NCBI GenBank assembly: GCA_025454125.1
Contig: JALOPA010000211.1
Coordinates: 1-5,243, forward strand
Length of the DNA: 5,243 nucleotides
DNA from: Thermodesulfobacteriota bacterium
GTDB taxonomy: Bacteria; Desulfobacterota; DSM-4660; Desulfatiglandales; HGW-15
Direction: 5' to 3'
Shown here one piece after another: positions 1 to 5,243 of this stretch (within the stretch, counting starts at the first letter, position 1; every line of letters starts with the position of its first letter). The notes beneath the pieces were generated by a model. It saw nothing but the letters and a program-made list of their open reading frames with translations, was not told the origin of the DNA and did not search any database. The translations under genes and the position numbers were made by a program.

Positions 1-89
1 AGCTTGCCACCCGGATCGTCTATCACGGCGGGTGGGAGATGGATTTCGAAGGCAGGCTCAAAGAGTTCGTCAAAGAGAGCTTCGATTGA
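1..89 (+). CDS. 3' end of an unidentified protein-coding gene (partial)
   Basis: The third reading frame is open from the left edge to a TGA at 87-89. It reads as a charged tail of 28 residues beginning LATRIVYHGG and ending FVKESFD. About three quarters of the third codon positions are G or C, much as in the surrounding genes, and the end has the alternating acidic, basic and aromatic pattern of an amphipathic C-terminal helix, so it looks like real coding sequence. The fragment is too short to place in a family and no function is offered. No strong terminator follows it, so read-through into the small gene at 192 is possible. Confidence 0.6.
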   Translation, partial: LATRIVYHGGWEMDFEGRLKEFVKESFD

Positions 90-109
90 GGGTTCAGAAA
101 GCCCCCGTT

Positions 110-138
110 TTGCCTCCTGGCTGGAAATGGGGTAGGAT
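110..138 (+). promoter_or_regulatory. weak candidate sigma70 promoter for the small gene
   Basis: A TTGCCT box at 110-115 (4 of 6 matches to the -35 consensus) lies 17 bases from TAGGAT at 133-138 (4 of 6 to the -10). A transcript would begin near 145, about 47 bases ahead of the start codon at 192. The match is weak; transcription from the upstream gene is an equally good explanation. Confidence 0.25.
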
Positions 139-173
139 TCAGAAGACGAGAGATGCCGGGCCTCGAAAAGCGC

Positions 174-183
174 GGAGAGGGAG
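174..183 (+). promoter_or_regulatory. ribosome binding site that selects the ATG at 192
   Basis: GGAGAGGGAG ends 8 bases before the ATG at 192. No comparable site precedes the alternative in-frame ATG at 153, so this decides the shorter protein. Confidence 0.5.
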
Positions 184-191
184 AGACTCCT

Positions 192-398
192 ATGGAAAGC
201 CGGTCAAGATGGGTCAGACGGGAAATCCAGTGTCCTCAGGACATGAGGCCGACCTACCTGCTTATGGAATACCACATGGAAAATGACGGCAAAGAGACCC
301 TGCGCAGTGTGAGTTGCGACAACCCCTTTCTCCGGGACTATGGAGGAGGGGACTGCGAGTGGTCGTGCTGGGAAAAAGCGTCTCCGGACAAGGCATAA
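192..398 (+). CDS. small cysteine/tryptophan-containing protein of unknown function
   Basis: The 68-residue product is not one I can name. It has four cysteines (C14, C42, C55, C59), with a compact C-terminal segment DCEWSCWEKAS at about 54-64 and a segment CPQDMRPTYLLMEYHMEN at 14-31 that looks like a beta strand. There is no signal peptide or membrane segment, so it is probably cytoplasmic. The four cysteines could hold zinc or a cluster, but the spacing (27, 12 and 3 residues between them) is not a classic finger. The ATG at 192 is preferred over the in-frame ATG at 153 because purine-rich GGAGAGGGAG at 174-183 lies 8 bases upstream and the 13 extra residues look like untranslated leader. 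It converges on the TPR gene, leaving 46 bases between stop codons. I am fairly sure it is a gene and have no view on function. Confidence 0.6.
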   Translation: MESRSRWVRREIQCPQDMRPTYLLMEYHMENDGKETLRSVSCDNPFLRDYGGGDCEWSCWEKASPDKA

Positions 399-444
399 AG
401 CCGGGCAGGTGGGATTCCCTTTGTCTTCTTAGTGGAGAAGCCTC

Positions 445-1035
445 CTATTTCGAAGGGGCGCTTATCCTCCGATAGTTTTTACAGCCAAGCGCGTTTCCCA
501 TGTTGCAGCTCATTTCATAATCCAACGTTGCCTGAGGCATCTGGCCGGACAGCTCCAAGACATACCCTCGGTTGTTGTAAGCGAGAGAGAAATGGGGGTT
601 GATCCCGATCGCGGCGTTGCAGTCCTGCAAGGCCTCTTTGAGCTTGCCTCTGTTCGCATAGGCCCCGGCCCGATTGGTAAAAGCGACTTCATTCTGTGGG
701 TCAAGAGCGATAGCACCGGAAGCTGCTGCAATGGCCCCATCCCAGTCTCCCTTGTTGAAACTCGCTTCACTCTTGTTTACCAGTTGATTGACCGCCGCTT
801 GGATTTCAAAAGTCTTTTTCATGTCCACGTCAGTCACAGGGAATCCCTGTACGCTACCCGATTTCCTGCACCAGGCGTAATCGTCGGCGGTTTTCCAAAT
901 CGCATCGCATCTCAGGGACTTCCCGCCCTTGAAGTAGAGGAAGTAGAGCTGGGTTTCATCTGCAAGCGCTGACGACCCAGAGCCGGCACAGACCGCCAAA
1001 CAAAGAACAACCAGAAGGGCTATTTTTCTTTTCAT
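445..1035 (-). CDS. secreted TPR-repeat protein
   Basis: The 196-residue protein begins with a classic Sec signal peptide: basic MKRK, a hydrophobic run at about 5-17, and a signal peptidase I site after ALA at 23-25. The LAVC at 13-16 is not a good lipobox because Val precedes the Cys, so a soluble periplasmic location is more likely than a lipoprotein. Residues 29-76 form a small domain with C43 and C56, which could form a disulfide, and the motif WKTADDYAWC. Three TPR-like units follow at about 85-115, 116-149 and 150-183; the second and third carry the typical N-R-G and A-Y positions (NRAGAYANRG, NNRGYVLELSG). The end has a Sel1-like cysteine pair, C177 and C185. TPR arrays mediate protein-protein contacts; the partner is unknown. 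The start is supported by AAAGGGGG 9 bases upstream and by its own promoter. Confidence 0.85.
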   Translation of the reverse strand: MKRKIALLVVLCLAVCAGSGSSALADETQLYFLYFKGGKSLRCDAIWKTADDYAWCRKSGSVQGFPVTDVDMKKTFEIQAAVNQLVNKSEASFNKGDWDGAIAAASGAIALDPQNEVAFTNRAGAYANRGKLKEALQDCNAAIGINPHFSLAYNNRGYVLELSGQMPQATLDYEMSCNMGNALGCKNYRRISAPSK

Positions 1036-1044
1036 GTGGACGGA

Positions 1045-1052
1045 CCCCCTTT
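1045..1052 (-). promoter_or_regulatory. ribosome binding site of the TPR gene
   Basis: On the minus strand AAAGGGGG ends 9 bases before the ATG at 1035-1033. It supports the start that gives a complete signal peptide. Confidence 0.55.
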
Positions 1053-1128
1053 GCCAGAACTGAAACTATGATCCTGGTAAGTAACGTTCTTTTGCCGAAA
1101 AGGACTTCAACGGACACAAGTTGATTGT

Positions 1129-1157
1129 ATTCTATCCAAATGAACCTTTAATGTCAA
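1129..1157 (-). promoter_or_regulatory. near-consensus sigma70 promoter for the TPR gene
   Basis: On the minus strand a perfect -35 box TTGACA (1157-1152) is followed after exactly 17 bases by TAGAAT (1134-1129), 5 of 6 matches to the -10 consensus. Transcription should begin near 1122, giving a leader of about 87 bases. It lies in the 168-base AT-rich gap between the two minus-strand genes, so the TPR gene need not depend on the gene upstream. No operator is evident around it. Confidence 0.75.
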
Positions 1158-1203
1158 CTATATGGAATTTGCTTAAATTGGTTTTTTTGAGGTGAAATCG
1201 AAG

Positions 1204-2382
1204 CTAGGTAACGATCAGTCTCTGACTTTCCCGATCCGAAGGTTTTTCCGATCTTGCCGAGCTTTTCAGATAAAAGGCGAGACTTCGTTCCAGCAGAAAC
1301 CTGATGAAAGAATTGACCTTGATGGGGGACTCCTTCTCAGCGAGAGAAGAAGCGCCGGCCAGGCACAGACGGGCGAGAGGCTCTTCAGCAGACTTAAGGA
1401 AGATATAGGCCATTTCCTCAAGACGATATTTGAGGCTCAGCCTTCGGGCTTCCGAGAAGAGCTTGGGGACGGCTTCGTCCTTAATCCTGCGGATATGCTC
1501 CAGCCTTTGTCCTTCTGAAATGAAAAGCCTGCTTTCCTCAGCTTTTACGATTTCCTCAATCAGGGGCCTTAGGGCTCCAGGATCAATGATCCACATCGCC
1601 ATGAGCTCATGCTCGAAGAGGCGCTGAAGCTGTGATTCGGTCAGCGAATCCGTGGAGACGGCTTCAGAAGGCAGAAGGCGATAGGCTTCGGGTCTTTCAA
1701 GCGAGGAGGTGTGCTCACGCAGCCAGGGCCTGAACTGAAGGTAGGCTCTTACGGAGTCACTGACTTTGGCGGCCCTGGCGTTATAGGCCCTATCGAGAAC
1801 ATCCGCCGCATGAGAGAGGGTCGTTTGAACCATGTGGGGAAGTTTGCTGAAGAAGAGATCCTGGATTTCTTTCATGCGCTTCTTGCTGTGCCTGGTGAGA
1901 GCAAACTCTAGGATTCCTTCCTCGTCGTTGACGACACCGACGGCCACGTCAACGCCGGAAGGCATCTGAGGGACGGAGATAAAGACAGGTCTGCTGCCTG
2001 TCCCGTCAATAGGACCCAAATAGGCAGAGACCTCGGTTTCGCTTTGCCGGTAAGCCTGGAGCACAGGGGGTTCGGCATCCTGCTCCTCCGGGAGCACGAC
2101 CCCTTTCTGCTTGAGCCTGAAAGCGGCTTTCTTGATCGCTTTGGCGACTCTTTTTTCGTGGAAGCTTTCCCTCAGGCCCAGAAGGATCGTCGACGTCCGA
2201 GGATCTGCGACGGGCAGCCGGTCCACGAGAGCCTCGACGAATTGGGGGCTTGCGGCATCCGCTCGAAGTCGGGACGGGTCCACACGACCGAGGTCTCCCA
2301 AAAGGCCATCCAGACGTTCCCGCTCGTCCGGAGTCAGAACCGGATCGCCGACAGTCTTCTTTGTTTTTCGGGATTTGCTCAT
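1204..2382 (-). CDS. conserved-looking hypothetical protein, 392 residues, divergent from rnc
   Basis: I do not recognise this protein. It has no signal peptide or transmembrane segment and should be cytoplasmic. The first 10 residues are rich in Lys and Arg (MSKSRKTKKT). Residues about 18-95 are helical and resemble alpha-solenoid sequence, ending in the basic helix KAIKKAAFRLKQKG at 81-94. Residues about 115-165 look beta-rich, with GPIDGTGSRPVFISVP and VDVAVGVVNDEEGILEF. The rest is helical and charged, including an EEIVKAEESRLFISEGQRLE segment. No enzyme motif such as a Walker A loop or a metal site is visible. The ATG at 2382 is forced: an in-frame TAG lies six codons upstream and no other start intervenes. 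Its ribosome binding site is poor (AGAGA). Even codon use and the full-length open frame argue for a real gene. A role linked to the divergent rnc cluster is possible but only positional. Confidence 0.8.
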   Translation of the reverse strand: MSKSRKTKKTVGDPVLTPDERERLDGLLGDLGRVDPSRLRADAASPQFVEALVDRLPVADPRTSTILLGLRESFHEKRVAKAIKKAAFRLKQKGVVLPEEQDAEPPVLQAYRQSETEVSAYLGPIDGTGSRPVFISVPQMPSGVDVAVGVVNDEEGILEFALTRHSKKRMKEIQDLFFSKLPHMVQTTLSHAADVLDRAYNARAAKVSDSVRAYLQFRPWLREHTSSLERPEAYRLLPSEAVSTDSLTESQLQRLFEHELMAMWIIDPGALRPLIEEIVKAEESRLFISEGQRLEHIRRIKDEAVPKLFSEARRLSLKYRLEEMAYIFLKSAEEPLARLCLAGASSLAEKESPIKVNSFIRFLLERSLAFYLKSSARSEKPSDRESQRLIVT

Positions 2383-2456
2383 AGAAGCGTCTCTGGGCTA
2401 ACTCCGTTTAGCTTCGGCCCGGAGAAAAATCAACATAAATTAACCACGGGATTTTC

Positions 2457-2486
2457 TTGACTTAAAAAGCACCCCCTTCCTATAGT
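2457..2486 (+). promoter_or_regulatory. sigma70 promoter of the rnc cluster
   Basis: TTGACT at 2457-2462 (5 of 6 to the -35 consensus) and TATAGT at 2481-2486 (5 of 6 to the -10) are 18 bases apart. The start of transcription would be near 2493, leaving a leader of about 48 bases before the ATG at 2541. No equally good promoter is visible on the opposite strand for the divergent gene; the best candidate there, TTGATT with TAAACG at 17 bases, is poor. Confidence 0.65.
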
Positions 2487-2488
2487 GA

Positions 2489-2528
2489 ATTCGAGTCCCT
2501 TGTTGGCAACACGAAAGTCGAATCCCCT
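2489..2528 (+). repeat. short direct and inverted repeats in the rnc leader
   Basis: TCGAGTCCC at 2491-2499 recurs as TCGAATCCC at 2518-2526, 27 bases on, with 8 of 9 bases equal. The same bases include an inverted pair, ATTCGA at 2489-2494 and TCGAAT at 2518-2523, and between them TGTT at 2501-2504 can pair with AACA at 2508-2511 around a GGC loop. The 5' arm of the outer pair lies at the predicted transcription start, so it may act as DNA (an operator) rather than RNA. Chance similarity is not excluded. Confidence 0.35.
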
Positions 2529-2540
2529 CAGGCTGACCCT

Positions 2541-3242
2541 ATGGAAGAGCACGACCTCGGTGAACTGTGCGCCGAACTCAATTATGAGTTTTCAAATCCG
2601 GAGTTTCTTCATGAAGCTTTCAGACACTCTTCCTATGTGAATGAGACCGGCGGAAACGGTCTGAGAGACAACGAGCGGCTTGAGTTTCTCGGGGATGCGG
2701 TGCTGGATCTTGCCGTGAGCCACCTCCTGATGGACCTTTTCCGGGAGGAACAAGAAGGGGTTCTTTCGAAATGCAGAGCCGCCATCGTCAATGAAAAAGT
2801 CTTGAGCCAGGTGGCCAAGGACTTGCGTCTTGGGGAATACCTTCTCCTGGGGAAAGGGGAAGAGCTGTCCGGCGGCAGAGAGAAACCCTCGATCCTTGCC
2901 AATCTCTTGGAAGCCCTCATAGGCGCCCTTTACCTGGACGGGGGGTTTTCGAAAACCAAAGGCATCATTCACCGCCTGTTCGTTCCGGTGCTCGGGAGGA
3001 TCGACATCGAGGCCATTCTGGATGACTTCAAGAGCGTGCTTCAGGAGTTCACCCAGGAGGCCTTCAAGAGCAGGCCGGAGTACGTGATGATCAGCGAGAG
3101 CGGGCCGGCGCACGACAAGGTCTTCAGGGTGGCCGTTTATGTGCAGGGCAAGCTCATGGCCGAAGGGGAGGGGAGAAGCAAGAAGGAAGCGGAGCAGAGG
3201 GCGGCAAGGGAGACGTTCCTGTGTTTGACGAAAAACCTCTAA
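2541..3242 (+). CDS. rnc: ribonuclease III
   Basis: RNase III cuts double-stranded RNA; it separates the rRNA precursors and processes some mRNAs in the cytoplasm, acting as a dimer. At 233 residues the protein has the usual length. The N-terminal nuclease domain (about 1-150) has the signature NERLEFLGDAVLD at 44-56, giving the expected acidic residues E48 and D52, and the second catalytic segment ANLLEALIGALYLDGG at 120-135 with E124. The position that is Asp114 in the E. coli enzyme is Asn here (N121). A double-stranded RNA binding domain follows at about 161-229, from DDFKSVLQEF to the basic helix GRSKKEAEQRAA at 211-222. The ATG is the first start codon in a frame that stays open through the leader, with AGG 8 bases upstream. 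It leads the cluster and its last 22 bases overlap the next gene. Confidence 0.97.
   Translation: MEEHDLGELCAELNYEFSNPEFLHEAFRHSSYVNETGGNGLRDNERLEFLGDAVLDLAVSHLLMDLFREEQEGVLSKCRAAIVNEKVLSQVAKDLRLGEYLLLGKGEELSGGREKPSILANLLEALIGALYLDGGFSKTKGIIHRLFVPVLGRIDIEAILDDFKSVLQEFTQEAFKSRPEYVMISESGPAHDKVFRVAVYVQGKLMAEGEGRSKKEAEQRAARETFLCLTKNL
3206..3212 (+). promoter_or_regulatory. ribosome binding site inside rnc for the radical SAM gene
   Basis: AAGGGAG, within the last codons of rnc, ends 8 bases before the GTG at 3221. It is the best Shine-Dalgarno match in the cluster and supports the GTG start and the 22-base overlap. Confidence 0.65.
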
Positions 3243-4249
3243 TTGTCCCAGTTTTTCTGCCGAACCAAGGCTGCCCTCACCGGTGCGTGTTCTGCGATCA
3301 GGAAAAAATCACCTCTCACCCGGCCCGACCCATGGACGGTCAGACCGTGCAGGAGATTCTGGATCAGGCCACGCGATCCGATTCTTTTCCCGCAAGGAAG
3401 AGCCGGGAAGTCGCCTTTTATGGGGGGACCTTTGCGAGCCTTCCTGAGAAGACGATCAGGGACCTGCTTGGGGTTGTGGCTCCCTACCTGCAGAAAGGGA
3501 CCTACCATTCCGTGAGGGTGTCCACCCGTCCCGACTCGCTCGACGGGGAGAAGGCGGCTCTTCTCAGGGCTCTTGGCGTGTCCACGGTGGAGCTGGGAAG
3601 TCAAAGCCTGGATAATGGCGTTCTCAGGGAGTCCCTGCGAGGCCACACCGCGGAAGACACGGAAACGGCTGCGAAGCTGCTCAGACAGCAGGGGTTCAGC
3701 GTCGGCATCCAGCTCATGCCCGGGCTGCCCGGCGATTCGGCCGAGAGATTCATCGCCACGGTCCAGAGGGTCATCCGGATAAAGCCGGACATGGTCAGGC
3801 TCTATCCTGTGGTTGTCATTCAAGGCACAGAATTGGCCCATTGGTTTGAGAAAGGGACCTATCAGCCGCTGACCCTGGAACAAGCGGTTCGGATCTGCGC
3901 TGAGAGTTGCCGTCTCCTGGAGGAAGCGGGCATACCGGTGATTCGGATAGGGCTCATGACGTCCGAGTCTCTGCGCCAAAAGGGGCAGGTTCTGGCCGGG
4001 CCCTGGCACGAGAGTTTCGGCCACCTGGTGCGTTCGGAGCTGTACCGTCGGAAAATAACCCCCTTTTTGCCCGGGCCGGGTGAAGCGGGAAAGATCGCGC
4101 TCCGGGTCGCTTCAAATGACGTCGCCCTGCTGAGAGGGCACAAGAACGAAGGAATCCGGTGGATCGAGGAGAGGACCAAGGCGAGGATTGATGAAATCCT
4201 GTCCGACGATTCCCTGCCCCCGGGAAAGATTGCGGTGATCGCACGATGA
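3221..4249 (+). CDS. Elp3/YhcC-like radical SAM protein without an acetyltransferase domain
   Basis: The 342-residue protein is a radical SAM enzyme. The cluster-binding motif is GCPHRCVFCDQ, with C18, C22 and C25 in the CxxxCxxC pattern, and the SAM-contacting YGGTF is at 67-71. The barrel continues through STRPDSLDGE, VELGSQSLD and MPGLPGD at 166-172, a set shared by the Elp3 and YhcC branches. The C-terminal part contains GPWHESFGHLVRSELY at about 260-275, typical of the radical SAM C-terminal extension of these proteins. The GNAT acetyltransferase domain of true Elp3 is absent and the length leaves no room for it. Elp3 modifies U34 of tRNA; the substrate of this shorter branch is not established to my knowledge. 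GTG is the start; it overlaps rnc by 22 bases, and the stop overlaps the era start. An RNA or translation substrate is inference from neighbours. Confidence 0.9.
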   Translation: MFDEKPLIVPVFLPNQGCPHRCVFCDQEKITSHPARPMDGQTVQEILDQATRSDSFPARKSREVAFYGGTFASLPEKTIRDLLGVVAPYLQKGTYHSVRVSTRPDSLDGEKAALLRALGVSTVELGSQSLDNGVLRESLRGHTAEDTETAAKLLRQQGFSVGIQLMPGLPGDSAERFIATVQRVIRIKPDMVRLYPVVVIQGTELAHWFEKGTYQPLTLEQAVRICAESCRLLEEAGIPVIRIGLMTSESLRQKGQVLAGPWHESFGHLVRSELYRRKITPFLPGPGEAGKIALRVASNDVALLRGHKNEGIRWIEERTKARIDEILSDDSLPPGKIAVIAR

Positions 4250-5130
4250 CCTTCCTGTCCGGCTTCATGGCTATTGTCGGCCCCCCCAATGTGGGCAAAT
4301 CCACATTGCTCAATCGGATCCTCGGGAAAAAAATCGCGATTGTTTCTCCTAAACCGCAAACCACGCGCAACCGCATCACGGGCGTCTATCATGAAGCAGG
4401 ATGCCAGATGGTGTTCATGGACACGCCCGGGATTCACAAACCCCAGACGCCTCTTCACAAGAGCATGGTCGACTCCGCCCAGTCGGTTTTCAAGGAAGTG
4501 GACCTTCTGGCGCTCATGATTGAGATGCCTCATCCCCATGCCCCCGAGATTCCCATGATCCTGACCAACATCAGGAAGTCCAAGAAACCGTCGATCCTGG
4601 TGATCAACAAAATCGACAGGGGGCCGAAGGAAGCCCTTTTGCCCATCATGGCCGAGTACAGCGAAGCCCACCCTTTCAAGGCGATCATTCCGATTTCGGC
4701 GCTCACCGGAGACGGCGTGGAAACGCTTCTGAAGGAGCTGAAATCCGTGCTCAGGGAAGGTCCTGCCTTTTTCCCGGAGGAGGTGCAAACCGACCAGTCT
4801 GAATTGTTTCTGGCCGCGGAAAGGATCCGGGAGAAGATCTTTCTCCACACCCGCCAAGAACTGCCCTACTCCAGCGCCGTGACCGTGGATCATCTGGAGG
4901 AACGGCCTGAAAGAAATCTGATTTCGATTTCCGCAAAGATCCATGTGGAATCGGAATCCCAAAAGGGCATTCTTATCGGCCAGAGCGGCAAGATGATCAA
5001 AAAGATCGGACAGGCGGCCAGGGAAGATCTGGAGAGTTTTTTCGGGAGCCGTGTTTTCCTGGAGCTGCTCGTGAAGGTGGACAAGAACTGGAGCAAAGAT
5101 CCTCGGAGCCTCAGGAGGCTGGGCTACTAA
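4246..5130 (+). CDS. era: GTPase Era
   Basis: Era is an essential GTPase that binds the 3' end of 16S rRNA and helps mature the 30S subunit; it sits in the cytoplasm or loosely on the inner membrane. At 294 residues the length is typical. All GTPase motifs are present: GPPNVGKS (12-19), the switch I region with QTTR at 38-41, DTPG (59-62), NKID (121-124) and SAL (151-153). The C-terminal KH domain covers about 205-285, with the RNA-binding GxxG loop GQSG at 245-248 followed by KMIKKIG. The ATG at 4246 overlaps the stop of the radical SAM gene as ATGA, implying coupled translation, and no strong ribosome binding site precedes it. The later ATG at 4267 would remove the SGF ahead of the first strand and is less likely. 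Confidence 0.97.
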   Translation: MTFLSGFMAIVGPPNVGKSTLLNRILGKKIAIVSPKPQTTRNRITGVYHEAGCQMVFMDTPGIHKPQTPLHKSMVDSAQSVFKEVDLLALMIEMPHPHAPEIPMILTNIRKSKKPSILVINKIDRGPKEALLPIMAEYSEAHPFKAIIPISALTGDGVETLLKELKSVLREGPAFFPEEVQTDQSELFLAAERIREKIFLHTRQELPYSSAVTVDHLEERPERNLISISAKIHVESESQKGILIGQSGKMIKKIGQAAREDLESFFGSRVFLELLVKVDKNWSKDPRSLRRLGY

Positions 5131-5133
5131 ATG

Positions 5134-5170
5134 AAAAAAACCGATCTGCGCTGGGCCAATCGGTTTTTTT
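5134..5170 (+). terminator. strong intrinsic terminator after era
   Basis: A perfect 12-base-pair stem, with AAAAAAACCGAT at 5134-5145 and ATCGGTTTTTTT at 5159-5170, encloses a 13-base loop beginning three bases after the era stop codon. The seven-T run forms the U tract and the seven-A run mirrors it, so the element could also stop transcription coming from the right. It marks the end of the rnc cluster. Confidence 0.88.
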
Positions 5171-5189
5171 CTTAGGAGGAAAGAGTTTG

Positions 5190-5243
5190 TTTTCTTGACT
5201 TATAAAACATGCAAAAGATCTGCCAAACATGACATGCAGGAGT
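5190..5243 (+). promoter_or_regulatory. possible upstream region of the next plus-strand gene
   Basis: TTGACT at 5195-5200 could be a -35 box, and the 13 bases TTTTCTTGACTTA at 5190-5202 are identical to 2452-2464 at the rnc promoter. No acceptable -10 box lies 16 to 18 bases downstream. AAACATG occurs at 5205-5211 and 5225-5231, 20 bases apart, which is two helical turns and could be an activator site. The window ends in CAGGAGT, which would serve as a ribosome binding site for a start just beyond the edge. All of this is tentative. Confidence 0.3.

Noticed and set aside
32..286. An 84-codon plus-strand frame starting at 32
   Set aside because: It overlaps the tail of the upstream gene and the small Cys protein in another frame, and its product is low-complexity basic sequence.
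425..444. CTTCT/AGAAG pairing just after the TPR gene stop
   Set aside because: The stem is short and weak with no U tract, so it cannot be called a terminator.
592..972. A 126-codon plus-strand frame within the TPR gene region
   Set aside because: The minus-strand frame has a signal peptide, TPR units, ribosome binding site and promoter; the plus frame has none of these.
1166..1189. AATTT-GCTT-AAATT hairpin followed by a T run on the plus strand
   Set aside because: The stem is five A-T pairs only and no plus-strand gene ends nearby; for the minus-strand gene ending at 1204 the T run is on the wrong strand.
2397..2412. GCTAA/TTAGC hairpin with a 6-base loop ahead of the 392-residue gene
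   Set aside because: A five-pair stem in a leader without a mapped transcript is expected by chance; no regulatory partner is visible.
2490..2527. tRNA T-arm-like strings (TTCGAGTCCC and TCGAATCCC) near the rnc promoter
   Set aside because: No matching 5' stem, D arm, anticodon arm or acceptor stem can be formed around either copy, so this is not a tRNA or an evident tRNA remnant.
3239..4024. A 261-codon open frame on the minus strand opposite the radical SAM gene
   Set aside because: It lies entirely against a well-supported enzyme gene and overlaps the conserved cysteine motif codons. Its composition is that of a shadow frame.
3862..4962. A 366-codon open frame on the minus strand across the radical SAM gene and era
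   Set aside because: It is antisense to two certain genes, and its translation is rich in His, Arg and Pro with no recognisable motif. The lack of stops follows from codon bias of the real genes.
5173..5182. TAGGAGGAAA, a perfect-looking ribosome binding site after the terminator
   Set aside because: No start codon follows at a proper distance with an open frame; the TTG at 5187 meets a stop after two further codons.

Overview
The window looks like a piece of a moderately GC-rich chromosome, most likely from a deltaproteobacterium in the broad sense (Desulfobacterota, for example a syntroph or sulfate reducer). The clues are an RNase III gene, an Elp3-like radical SAM gene and era in one tight cluster, several lineage-type hypothetical proteins, and sigma70-type promoters. 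No marker gene fixes the taxon, so this placement is inference. I saw no insertion sequence, CRISPR array, tRNA, rRNA or phage gene.

Layout. Bases 1-89 are the 3' end of a plus-strand gene cut by the window edge. A short gene at 192-398 (+) encodes a 68-residue cysteine- and tryptophan-containing protein of unknown function. Converging on it is 445-1035 (-), a secreted, probably periplasmic, TPR protein with its own near-consensus sigma70 promoter. Next is 1204-2382 (-), a 392-residue soluble protein that I do not recognise. It is divergent from the rnc cluster, and the 158-base space between them holds the rnc promoter and a pair of short repeats.

The plus-strand cluster at 2541-5130 contains rnc (RNase III), an Elp3/YhcC-like radical SAM protein without an acetyltransferase domain, and era (ribosome-assembly GTPase). 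The radical SAM gene starts inside rnc (22-base overlap) and era starts inside the radical SAM gene (ATGA, 4-base overlap). The three are therefore almost certainly one translationally coupled transcript, closed by a strong intrinsic terminator at 5134-5170. RNase III and Era both act on 16S rRNA and the 30S subunit, so the middle enzyme may modify RNA or a translation component; that is inference. The last 73 bases hold the possible start of the next transcription unit.

The points most worth a second look are an Asp-to-Asn change at a metal-binding position of RNase III, the embedded radical SAM gene, the small four-cysteine protein, the unrecognised 392-residue protein, and repeats in the rnc leader. 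Nothing here amounts to a clear new multi-gene system; the core of the window is housekeeping.
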